From NCBI GenBank assembly GCA_964587525.1, contig CAZPLZ010000088.1, forward strand, positions 1-13,917: a DNA stretch of 13,917 nucleotides, read 5' to 3'. The stretch comes from CAZPLZ01 sp964587525 (GTDB lineage: Bacteria > Oederibacteriota > CAKKQC01). Position 1 is the stretch's first letter; each line of letters opens with the position of its first letter. This document shows, one piece after another, positions 6,422-12,505 of the stretch. The notes below the pieces were generated by a model. The model had not been told where the DNA came from. It was given only the letters and a program-made list of their open reading frames with translations, and ran no database searches. The position numbers and the translations under genes were made by a program.

Positions 6422-6796
6422 TCAAGGCCAGTCAGGTCGGAACGCATCAGGCAGGTGATGGATCGCCAGGGAGCCTTGGAGCGCCGCGGTGACCTCGATG
6501 ACATCGAAGCGGCAGTCGGGCGGCTGGGAGGCGAACCGCAGCAGGTAGTGCCTGGCAGCCTGGATGATACGCGCGCGTTTCCGCGCGTTCACCGCCTCTG
6601 CTGGCCCGGCCAGGCTGTCAGGACCGCGGGTCTTGACCTCAACAAAGACCAGCGTTCCCCGCTGCCAAGCGACCAGGTCAAGTTCGCCCATCCGGCAGCG
6701 GTAATTTTTCGATTCGATGCGATAGCCGCGATCCTGAAGCCACGTGGCAGCGGCCGCCTCCCCCTCGCGCCCTTTTTCGTGCCTCGAGAGTTTAAT
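6422..6796 (-). CDS. YraN family (UPF0102) nuclease-like protein
   Basis: This small protein of the restriction-endonuclease-like superfamily has an uncertain cellular role. Visible features are the N-terminal KGREGEAAAATWLQDRGY motif (G-x-x-G-E plus L-x-x-x-G-Y), then the core MGELDLVA...LVFVEVKTR, which supplies the acidic residue and E-x-K expected of the fold. VNARKRARIIQAARHYL and a C-terminal CRFDVIEV strand follow. The start is a problem. Family members begin 3-10 residues before the GREGE motif, but the in-frame codons there contain no ATG, GTG or CTG. I place it at ATT 6794-6796, which overlaps the ATPase stop (ATTAA) and gives 124 residues. TTG at 6824-6826, inside the ATPase gene, would give 134. 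A GTG at 6893-6895 would add a tail unlike the family. The body of the gene is secure; the start is not. Confidence 0.85.
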   Translation of the reverse strand: MKLSRHEKGREGEAAAATWLQDRGYRIESKNYRCRMGELDLVAWQRGTLVFVEVKTRGPDSLAGPAEAVNARKRARIIQAARHYLLRFASQPPDCRFDVIEVTAALQGSLAIHHLPDAFRPDWP

Positions 6797-7613
6797 CGTC
6801 TTTCTTAAGCCCCAGGTCCGACGCAACGGTTTGAATGATATCCATGTCGAGCTGGTTTTTCCGGGTGAGGTAGCCTTCCAGCAGGGCGTTGTCACAAATC
6901 GTGTTGATCAGCCGGGGGATCCCCTTGCTGTAATGAAACACTTCCACCAATGCGGCTTCCGAAAAGATCTCTTTGCCCTCTGCGACCCGCATGCGGTGCC
7001 GGATGTACGCGGCCGTCGAAGGCATCGTGAGGTATTTCAATTTAAAACGCATGGCGACACGTTGTGCGAGTGGTGGATCCAATGCCAGATTTGTTTCCAG
7101 CTCCGGCAGTCCGACCAGCACGATGGACAACAGCTTCTTGCCCGGCACTTCCATGTTCAACAGGCCGCGCATCTCCTCGAAGATGGCCTTGTTCTTAAGC
7201 ATATTGGCCTCATCCACAATGATGACGGCTTTTTTGCCTTCCTCATGAATGGCGAGGAGGCGCTCGGAGAGCTGAGAGAAGAGGCCCTTTTTGTCGTCTC
7301 CAGGATTCTCGATGCCGAACTGGGTGGTGATTTTCTTCAGGAACCAGTCCGGGGTAACTTCGCTTTGAATAATGACCAGCATCGCAGCTTCGTAACTGGG
7401 GTCTTCGTAGAGTTTGTCGTTCACCTTCCTCGCCAGTGCGGTTTTGCCGGTTCCACTATCACCTAACATCACGGTCAGCCCCTTCATGGTGTCAACCGCA
7501 TGCATCAAGCGCACCATGGCCTCGGCGTGCTGTTCGCTCTCGTAAAAGAACCGGTTATCCGGAGCGTTGGAGAACGGCTGCTCTTTTAACCCGTAGAACT
7601 GTTCATAGCTCAT
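6792..7613 (-). CDS. ExeA/GspA-type AAA ATPase
   Basis: This cytoplasmic AAA+ ATPase belongs to the ExeA/GspA and MSHA-biogenesis MshM-like group, which assists assembly of cell-envelope machines such as type II secretion, pili and exopolysaccharide export. The 273-residue protein begins MSYEQFYGLKEQPFSNAPD, the diagnostic N terminus. It has Walker A GDSGTGKT (51-58), Walker B VIIVDEAN (130-137), a sensor-1 strand IVLVGLPELE (164-173), a candidate arginine finger in LAQRV (182-186) and sensor-2 GIPRLIN (231-237). It lacks the transmembrane and peptidoglycan-binding tail of full-length ExeA. The ATG is preceded by AGGG (7621-7624), which lies in the 3' arm of a hairpin. It follows the TPR gene by 40 bases, so the two are probably co-transcribed. 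The precise system served is unknown. Confidence 0.92.
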   Translation of the reverse strand: MSYEQFYGLKEQPFSNAPDNRFFYESEQHAEAMVRLMHAVDTMKGLTVMLGDSGTGKTALARKVNDKLYEDPSYEAAMLVIIQSEVTPDWFLKKITTQFGIENPGDDKKGLFSQLSERLLAIHEEGKKAVIIVDEANMLKNKAIFEEMRGLLNMEVPGKKLLSIVLVGLPELETNLALDPPLAQRVAMRFKLKYLTMPSTAAYIRHRMRVAEGKEIFSEAALVEVFHYSKGIPRLINTICDNALLEGYLTRKNQLDMDIIQTVASDLGLKKDD

Positions 7614-7618
7614 GGTCC

Positions 7619-7651
7619 GACCCTGAGTGAGCGCTAGCGAGTCGAAGGGTC
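7619..7651 (-). promoter_or_regulatory. Hairpin between the TPR gene and the ATPase gene, covering the ATPase Shine-Dalgarno
   Basis: GACCCT (7619-7624) and AGGGTC (7646-7651) are perfect inverted arms around a 21-base loop that contains the palindrome CGCTAGCG. On the mRNA the 3' arm AGGGTC carries the only Shine-Dalgarno-like sequence for the ATPase ATG at 7611-7613. The 5' arm begins 2 bases after the TPR stop codon (7654-7656). The arms plus flanking bases (CCCTGAG and TCGAAGGG on the plus strand) also resemble the dispersed palindromic REP-like elements seen in many bacterial genomes. There is no T-run, so it is not a standard terminator. Confidence 0.55.
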
Positions 7652-7653
7652 AG

Positions 7654-9666
7654 TCATACATATGAAACGCGAGGCCTGGCCCTGCCTGGCTTGGGGGCAG
7701 GGATTGGCTTAGCCGGCTCTGGTGTCGCGCGCGGTGGCTCAGCGGCGGGTCGCGGTGCAGCCTGAGGCTTAACCGGAGGCTTCTCAGCAGGCGTCAAGCG
7801 CACCCTGATCTCCTCAATGCGCTCCTGATAGTCAGCACGGCCCGGCTCGGAATTGAGCAAGAGCCCGTACAGACGCAACGCTTCGGCCAAATGGCCCTGC
7901 TTGAAATAGATCTCCGCCATCGTTGGCGTCACTGGCTCTTCCCCTGAGACGGCAACGGGTTCTCCCGGTGCGCCTGCTTCACCTCCAGGCACGGCAGGCA
8001 ACTCCGCTGCCTCCACACCAGCCGGCGATGAAAGGATTTGCGGCGGAGGTGCAGGCGTAGCCGAGGGTGGAGAAGAAGTCGCTGCCTGCTTGCGCGAGGG
8101 GGTGCCTTTCGCATACTCACGCAACACCCCCTGCACGGTGACCTTGAGTTCCTCATCCTCAGGCATCAGTTGCCGCGCCTGCTGCAGCAGATCCAGCGCT
8201 TCGTCATACAGACCTTGCTTGAGCGCTGACTGCGCCATGCTTTGAAGCCGTTGCGCCTGCTGTTGCAGGGTGCGCTGTGGCTTCGGTGGCGGAGGCGTCG
8301 GCGTCGGAGGCGGAGGCGTCGGCGCAGCCAAGGGGAGAGGGGCAACCTGAGTTGCAGGCACATGCGGTGCTGAAGCCGCTGGGGCTGGAGCCGGTGGTAC
8401 GATGCTTTTCAGCAGCGTGGGATCGATCGCCTTGATTTTTTCTTCGCACTGGGCGACCTCGGTGGCAAGGTTCGAGGCCTGGGCGAGCTTAAGCGCCGCA
8501 CAGTACTCGTTGGCGGCCTCCCGCTTCATGCCCCGCATCTCATAGAGCTCCGCCATCCGCTTGTGGGCGTCAAGATGCTGCGGATCCAGCGTCAGGGCTT
8601 TCCGGATCGCCGCCTCCGCTCGGTCCATAATTTTCTGATCCCTCAACACCGATGCCAGGCTTAGGAGTTGCACGATGGCGTCTGTCGCCGCCCCCTTCTT
8701 CTCGTACGTCTCGGCCATCCGTTCGAGCGACCCCACATGGTCGGGCTGCTTCCCAAGAATCTTCCCGAAACACCCGATGGCCTCATCCAGCAAACCCTTG
8801 TTCAGCAGACACACCGCCAAGCTGTACTGCGCTGGGACATGATCCACCTTGATTTTCAGGAAGCTCTCCAGCTCGCTGCGGGCCTCATCGTATTGATGCC
8901 GGCGGAAAAAGATATCCCCCAAGAGGTAATGCGCGTCAATGCTCTTGAGCTGAATGGCTCTCTGACAGCATTGCTGAGCTTTATCCAAATCCCCTTGCGC
9001 GATGAAGTGCTCAGCCACGGACTGAAACTCCTTGCGGGCCTCAAGATCCTGACCTTCCCGCGCAAGCAGCTCACCCAGCTCCAGGCGGGCATCCACGTTG
9101 GACGGGTCTAACTCGGTGACTTTCTGGAAAAACAACAGCGCCCGCTTGAACAGCCGGCCCTCAAGGTAGTACTTGGCGACGGTCAAGCAGTACGGTACGG
9201 CTTCGCGGTTCTGGCCAAGCCGGGCATAGGTCTCCGCCAGCTTGGCCACAACTTCCATATTCTGCTTGTCCAGGCTCGCCATTTCCTGGTACGTCTGCAA
9301 CGCTTCCTCGTACTTGCCCTCCTCGAAGGCACCGTCGCCGCGCACCCCAAGGGAAATCACACGGTACTGTTGCTGCTGGGCCGGGTCCAGGCCGTTCACA
9401 TTCAGCTTGGTGATCTTCTTGTAAATGACTTTAGCTTTTTCGCTTTCCCCCTTTTTCGAGTGCCCTTCCGCGGCTGAGGCGTACTCCCCATAGGCCTCTT
9501 TGACGGCCCCTTTTTTCACATAGGCGTCGGCGAGGATATTCCTGGCGTTCAGGTTTCCGGGATCAAGGGCGACCAGGCGCTTGAAATCCACAATGGTCTT
9601 GTCCCACCGGCCCTCCTGGAAATGCCTCAGCGCAGTCTTGAAGATGAGCTTTTTGTCCTCCACCAT
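7654..9666 (-). CDS. TPR-repeat protein with proline-rich linkers
   Basis: This 670-residue tetratricopeptide-repeat protein has no signal peptide or membrane segment, so it is probably a cytoplasmic scaffold. About ten TPR-like helix pairs fill residues 5-412 (for example HFQEGRWDKTIVDFKRLVALDP and YDEARSELESFLKI). A proline/alanine-rich linker (423-463) includes two copies of a PTPPPP heptad. A further TPR follows at 468-518, a second low-complexity linker at 523-578, an isolated C-terminal TPR at 580-622 (PTMAEIYFKQGHLAEALRLY), and a Pro/Ala/Lys-rich tail to the end. The frame opens 15 codons earlier, but I chose ATG 9664-9666, which has AAGGGA at 9676-9681, 9 bases upstream, and leads straight into the first repeat. 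It is followed by the ExeA-type ATPase, suggesting a joint role in an envelope assembly system. The exact function is not recognised. Confidence 0.9.
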   Translation of the reverse strand: MVEDKKLIFKTALRHFQEGRWDKTIVDFKRLVALDPGNLNARNILADAYVKKGAVKEAYGEYASAAEGHSKKGESEKAKVIYKKITKLNVNGLDPAQQQQYRVISLGVRGDGAFEEGKYEEALQTYQEMASLDKQNMEVVAKLAETYARLGQNREAVPYCLTVAKYYLEGRLFKRALLFFQKVTELDPSNVDARLELGELLAREGQDLEARKEFQSVAEHFIAQGDLDKAQQCCQRAIQLKSIDAHYLLGDIFFRRHQYDEARSELESFLKIKVDHVPAQYSLAVCLLNKGLLDEAIGCFGKILGKQPDHVGSLERMAETYEKKGAATDAIVQLLSLASVLRDQKIMDRAEAAIRKALTLDPQHLDAHKRMAELYEMRGMKREAANEYCAALKLAQASNLATEVAQCEEKIKAIDPTLLKSIVPPAPAPAASAPHVPATQVAPLPLAAPTPPPPTPTPPPPKPQRTLQQQAQRLQSMAQSALKQGLYDEALDLLQQARQLMPEDEELKVTVQGVLREYAKGTPSRKQAATSSPPSATPAPPPQILSSPAGVEAAELPAVPGGEAGAPGEPVAVSGEEPVTPTMAEIYFKQGHLAEALRLYGLLLNSEPGRADYQERIEEIRVRLTPAEKPPVKPQAAPRPAAEPPRATPEPAKPIPAPKPGRARPRVSYV
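8288..8324. repeat. 21-bp tandem repeat coding a PTPPPP heptad
   Basis: The 16-base unit GGCGGAGGCGTCGGCG occurs at 8288-8303 and again at 8309-8324, a period of 21 bases. On the coding (minus) strand it encodes two proline-rich heptads in the linker of the TPR protein. In-frame copy-number change by slippage is possible here. Confidence 0.75.
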
Positions 9667-9675
9667 CAGGTTGGG

Positions 9676-9681
9676 TCCCTT
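9676..9681 (-). promoter_or_regulatory. Shine-Dalgarno deciding the TPR-protein start
   Basis: AAGGGA is 9 bases before the ATG at 9664-9666. The longer frame start at 9709-9711 would overlap the divergent nadD start and has no such site. Confidence 0.65.
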
Positions 9682-9682
9682 A

Positions 9683-9688
9683 TATAAT
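9683..9688 (+). promoter_or_regulatory. Candidate -10 element (TATAAT) for nadD
   Basis: A perfect TATAAT lies 14 bases before the nadD GTG in the 36-base gap between divergent genes. No good -35 is found about 17 bases upstream, which falls inside the TPR gene. If it is used, the message would start within about 8 bases of the start codon, nearly leaderless, consistent with the missing Shine-Dalgarno. Confidence 0.4.
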
Positions 9689-9702
9689 GAACAATAACAG
9701 AC

Positions 9703-10317
9703 GTGTTGCATACCCGCAAGAAATTAGGCGGATCCATCGCACTCTTTGGGGGAACATTCAATCCGCCTCACCACGGACACCTGTTGATCGCCCGGGAGGC
9801 CTTACACCGACTCAATCTGGCGCGCGTGATATTCATCCCTTCGGCCAGCCCGCCCCACAAACACGCTGGCCCTTTGGCAAGTGCGCGTGCCCGCCTGGCG
9901 ATGGTCAAACTGGCCGTGAAGACGTACAAACGATTTGCGGTCTCGTCCATCGAGATGCGGCGCCCCGGCCTGTCCTTCACGTATGACACGGTTCAAGCGA
10001 TGCGCCGGCGGTTTCCACGCCGTACCCTGTACTTCTTAATTGGCGCGGATACCATCGTAGAACTGAAGACATGGTATCGGTACCGGGCGCTGCTGAAGCA
10101 AATCCAGTTCGTGGTTGTGTCCCGTCCCGGCTACGCCTTACAACCCTTGCACGGGTTTAGGAAACGCTTCACGCCGCTCCCCGTCAGGGGGCTGAAGGCG
10201 TCCTCCACGGAGGTGCGTGCACGGCTGGCCCGAGGCCAACGGTCCGTCCCCGAGCTCCCACCCCGAGTAGCCGCCTACATCCGGCGGCAGGGCCTGTACC
10301 GATCCCATGCCCCGTAA
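9703..10317 (+). CDS. nadD: Nicotinate-nucleotide adenylyltransferase
   Basis: NadD joins nicotinate mononucleotide to AMP from ATP, giving deamido-NAD in NAD synthesis. The 204-residue protein shows the nucleotidyltransferase signature GGTFNPPHHGHLL (16-28) with the HxGH catalytic histidines. It also has IPSASPPHK (45-53), SFTYDT (91-96), FLIGADT (111-117), WYRYRALL near 124 and the C-terminal ASSTEVRARL (166-175) for ATP binding. The start is GTG at 9703-9705, directly followed by a TTG that could also serve. No Shine-Dalgarno is visible. It overlaps rsfS by 11 bases, the common nadD-rsfS pairing. Its product, nicotinic acid adenine dinucleotide, is also the substrate of LarB, encoded divergently in the same window. 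Confidence 0.95.
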   Translation: MLHTRKKLGGSIALFGGTFNPPHHGHLLIAREALHRLNLARVIFIPSASPPHKHAGPLASARARLAMVKLAVKTYKRFAVSSIEMRRPGLSFTYDTVQAMRRRFPRRTLYFLIGADTIVELKTWYRYRALLKQIQFVVVSRPGYALQPLHGFRKRFTPLPVRGLKASSTEVRARLARGQRSVPELPPRVAAYIRRQGLYRSHAP

Positions 10318-10729
10318 GCGACGTTCACAAGCTGTCCGCACCCGTGTACCCAGACGAGCAAGCCTGGCGCGCGCGCTGGCCATCGCCTGCGCCCGGACCG
10401 CAGACGAAAAGCAGGCCGAGCGCTCGCTGGTGCTGAACATCACGGGGTTAACCTCCGTGGCCGATTATCTGGTCATTACCACCGCCTCGTCGCCACCGCA
10501 CCTGAAAGCAGTCAGCGAAGCGGTGGAGGAGACCGTAAGGCGAAACGGCGGCAAGCTGCACCACCGCGAGGGAGACTATAATTCGAAATGGCTGCTGCTG
10601 GACTGCTATGACCTCATCGTGCACATCTTCGATGGCCCAACCCGCCGGTATTACGACCTGGAACGACTGTGGGCTGATGCCAAACGGGTACCCTGGTACT
10701 CACGCTCGACTAGGCTACGGAAAAAATAG
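10307..10729 (+). CDS. rsfS: Ribosomal silencing factor RsfS
   Basis: RsfS (Iojap family) binds L14 on the free 50S subunit and blocks joining with 30S when nutrients are scarce. The 140-residue protein contains VLNITGLTSVADYLVITTAS (42-61), then GDYNSKWLLLDCYDLIVHIFD (89-109) and RRYYDLERLWADAK (113-126), the conserved core and end of the family. The N terminus has about 18 extra, very basic residues (MPRKRRSQAVRTRVPRR) before the usual start. This could be genuine or reflect a later true start, but no better ATG lies downstream before the core. The ATG sits in the last codons of nadD (11-base overlap), implying coupled translation. Confidence 0.94.
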   Translation: MPRKRRSQAVRTRVPRRASLARALAIACARTADEKQAERSLVLNITGLTSVADYLVITTASSPPHLKAVSEAVEETVRRNGGKLHHREGDYNSKWLLLDCYDLIVHIFDGPTRRYYDLERLWADAKRVPWYSRSTRLRKK

Positions 10730-10753
10730 GCAGGACCCGCGACGTGGCTTTTT

Positions 10754-10763
10754 CAGCATGCTG
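10754..10763. promoter_or_regulatory. Palindrome at a candidate extended -10 promoter
   Basis: CAGCATGCTG is a perfect 10-base palindrome. Its last TG is followed by G and TATAAA (10765-10770), forming an extended -10 (TGn-TATAAA) upstream of the beta-barrel gene at 10790. It could be an operator overlapping that promoter. No -35 match is seen, and the palindrome is short. Confidence 0.35.
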
Positions 10764-10789
10764 GTATAAAATCAATTAAAGGTATAAGC

Positions 10790-11530
10790 ATGAACACGTG
10801 CCGCTGGCTTCTGGCAATACAACTGACGACAGGCTGGATCTTCCCTGGGTACGCCGCTTCCCCGGAAGAGGCGACGTTCGCCCCCAACCTGGAGGTCGTG
10901 GATATTCCAACCGCCTCCACCCTCTACGCGAGGATGTTCCACTTAAATTTCCGCACGTATCCCGAGACGCTCAGACCTTCAGCAGGCAGCGGCATCCTGC
11001 TCAAAGGGCTGGCCAGCTTCAACAATTCCTTAAGCCTCGGCCTCGCGCTCAAGGCCAGCAATGTGATCGGCGAGGGAGAGGCTGATTTTGATGAACAGCC
11101 GGTCAGGGCGGTGGCCAAACTGAAGCTGTTCACCTTTCCTCAAGGCGGACTTCAGGCCGCCGTGGGGTACGACGGGATGAATTATGACGTGACCAGGCAG
11201 AAAGGCCTGTACGGCGTCGTGAGCAAGGACCTAACGGCTGGGGCGCTCTTCTTCCGGGCGCACGCCGGCGCCGGCGCCCTGTTCAAGAACTGGGACGACT
11301 ATGACCCCAACGAGGAGGATCTCAACCTCTTTTTCGGAATCAGCGCCGCTTTGTCCGAGGATCTCATGCTCGGCTTAGAGTACGACGACGTCCTGTACCA
11401 GGACGGCTCCGTGAACGCGTTGGTCGGCTACTCCTGGGATGTCGGCCTGCGCCTCGAGCTGGACTTCAAGAGACTGTTTCACAAGTCCGACGAACACTAC
11501 CGGGTGCTGAAGATCCTTTACACGTTCTAA
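10790..11530 (+). CDS. Predicted outer-membrane beta-barrel protein with VDIPTA motif
   Basis: This 246-residue exported protein has no assigned function. Residues 1-23 form a signal peptide (hydrophobic WLLAIQLTTGWIFPG, likely cleavage after GYA or shortly beyond). The mature part begins with LEVVDIPTAST (34-44), then alternating-hydrophobic strands with turns of GS/DD type. Examples are SLSLGLALKASNVIG, LQAAVGYDGMNYDVTRQKG and LMLGLEYDDVLYQDG. It ends in phenylalanine (ILYTF), the usual C-terminal signature for BAM-assembled barrels. The VDIPTA...QKGLYGVVSK layout recalls YjbH-like barrels of several candidate phyla; this is from memory and unverified. AAAGG (10778-10782) lies 7 bases before the ATG. 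It sits between rsfS and accA, 6 bases before accA, so it is probably co-transcribed with accA. Confidence 0.75.
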   Translation: MNTCRWLLAIQLTTGWIFPGYAASPEEATFAPNLEVVDIPTASTLYARMFHLNFRTYPETLRPSAGSGILLKGLASFNNSLSLGLALKASNVIGEGEADFDEQPVRAVAKLKLFTFPQGGLQAAVGYDGMNYDVTRQKGLYGVVSKDLTAGALFFRAHAGAGALFKNWDDYDPNEEDLNLFFGISAALSEDLMLGLEYDDVLYQDGSVNALVGYSWDVGLRLELDFKRLFHKSDEHYRVLKILYTF

Positions 11531-11536
11531 CCAACA

Positions 11537-12505
11537 ATGGCCTACGAAGCTGAGCTCGATTTTGAGCGTCCGCTGCTGGAGTTGGAAAAAAAACTCAACG
11601 AACTCCGGGCGGCTCAAGAGAAGGATCCCACGAATCCAAAAGAGGAACTCGCCGAGCTCGAGCGGCGGGCGGAGAAGATCAAACGAGAGCTATACACCAA
11701 CCTCACCCCCTGGCAGCGGGTGCTGGTCGCGCGCCATCCGAAACGCCCCTATACGCTGGACTACTTTGGTCATATCTTCACGGACTTTGTCGAATTACAC
11801 GGCGACCGGCACTTCGCCGACGACCCAGCGATCGTGGGTGGGCTCGCCAGGCTGGATGGCCGTCCGGTGGTCACACTCGGGCAGCAGAAGGGACGCGACA
11901 CCAAAGAAAACCTGATACGGAACTTCGGCATGATGAACCCCGAGGGGTACCGCAAGGCTCTGCGCTTCATGAAGCTGGGCGAAAAATTCCACCGCCCGGT
12001 GATTTCTCTTATTGACACCCCGGGGGCGTATCCTGGCATCGGCGCAGAAGAGCGCGGGCAGGCTGAAGCGATCGCCAAGAATCTGTTCGAGATGTCCCTG
12101 CTGAAGACGCCCACCGTCGCGGTGGTGATCGGCGAGGGCGGGAGCGGCGGCGCACTTGGCATCGGTGTATCGGATCGCGTGTTGATCCTCGAAAACGCCG
12201 TCTACTCGGTCATCACCCCCGAAGGCTGTGCAGCCATTCTCTGGAAGAGCGCCAAGTATGCGCCGGAAGCCGCCGCCGCCCTCAAGATGACCTCACGTGA
12301 CCTCCTAGGCCTCGGCATCGTGGACGGCGTCATCCCGGAGCCGCCAGGCGGTGCCCACCGTGATCCCACCGCTGCGGCAAGCGAGGTCAAGACCGCCATC
12401 CTCAACGCCTTGAAAGAACTGGACAGCATGCCTTTACCCGAGTTGCTCGACCGGCGGTACAAGAAGTTTCAGGCCATGGGCCGGTTCATGGAACCGGCGG
12501 CCTGA
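11537..12505 (+). CDS. accA: Acetyl-CoA carboxylase carboxyltransferase subunit alpha
   Basis: AccA with AccD transfers the carboxyl group from biotin carrier protein to acetyl-CoA, giving malonyl-CoA for fatty-acid synthesis. The 322-residue length is typical. A charged N-terminal helical segment (10-55) leads to the core: FVELHGDRHFADDPAIVGG (84-102), QKGRDTKENLIRNFGM (117-132), SLIDTPGAYPGIGAEERGQ (157-175) and the CoA-binding loop IGEGGSGGALGIG (198-210). It continues with SVITPEGCAAILWK (224-237) and MTSRDLLGLGIVDGVIPEP (251-269). The start lies 6 bases after the preceding gene's stop without a clear Shine-Dalgarno, suggesting coupling. accD is not in this window. The stop TGA overlaps a possible CTG start of the next gene. 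Confidence 0.97.
   Translation: MAYEAELDFERPLLELEKKLNELRAAQEKDPTNPKEELAELERRAEKIKRELYTNLTPWQRVLVARHPKRPYTLDYFGHIFTDFVELHGDRHFADDPAIVGGLARLDGRPVVTLGQQKGRDTKENLIRNFGMMNPEGYRKALRFMKLGEKFHRPVISLIDTPGAYPGIGAEERGQAEAIAKNLFEMSLLKTPTVAVVIGEGGSGGALGIGVSDRVLILENAVYSVITPEGCAAILWKSAKYAPEAAAALKMTSRDLLGLGIVDGVIPEPPGGAHRDPTAAASEVKTAILNALKELDSMPLPELLDRRYKKFQAMGRFMEPAA

Noticed and set aside
5942..6808. Plus-strand open frame of 288 codons opposite larB and yraN
   Set aside because: It is antisense to two genes with clear family motifs, and its arginine/proline-rich product looks like a reverse reading.
8288..8324. Possible CRISPR-like or minisatellite array
   Set aside because: There are only two copies with a 21-base period in a coding proline-rich linker, so it is explained by protein sequence.
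10738..10753. Terminator after rsfS (GC-rich stretch followed by a short T-run)
   Set aside because: CGTGGC followed by TTTTT has no complementary arm upstream that would form a convincing stem.
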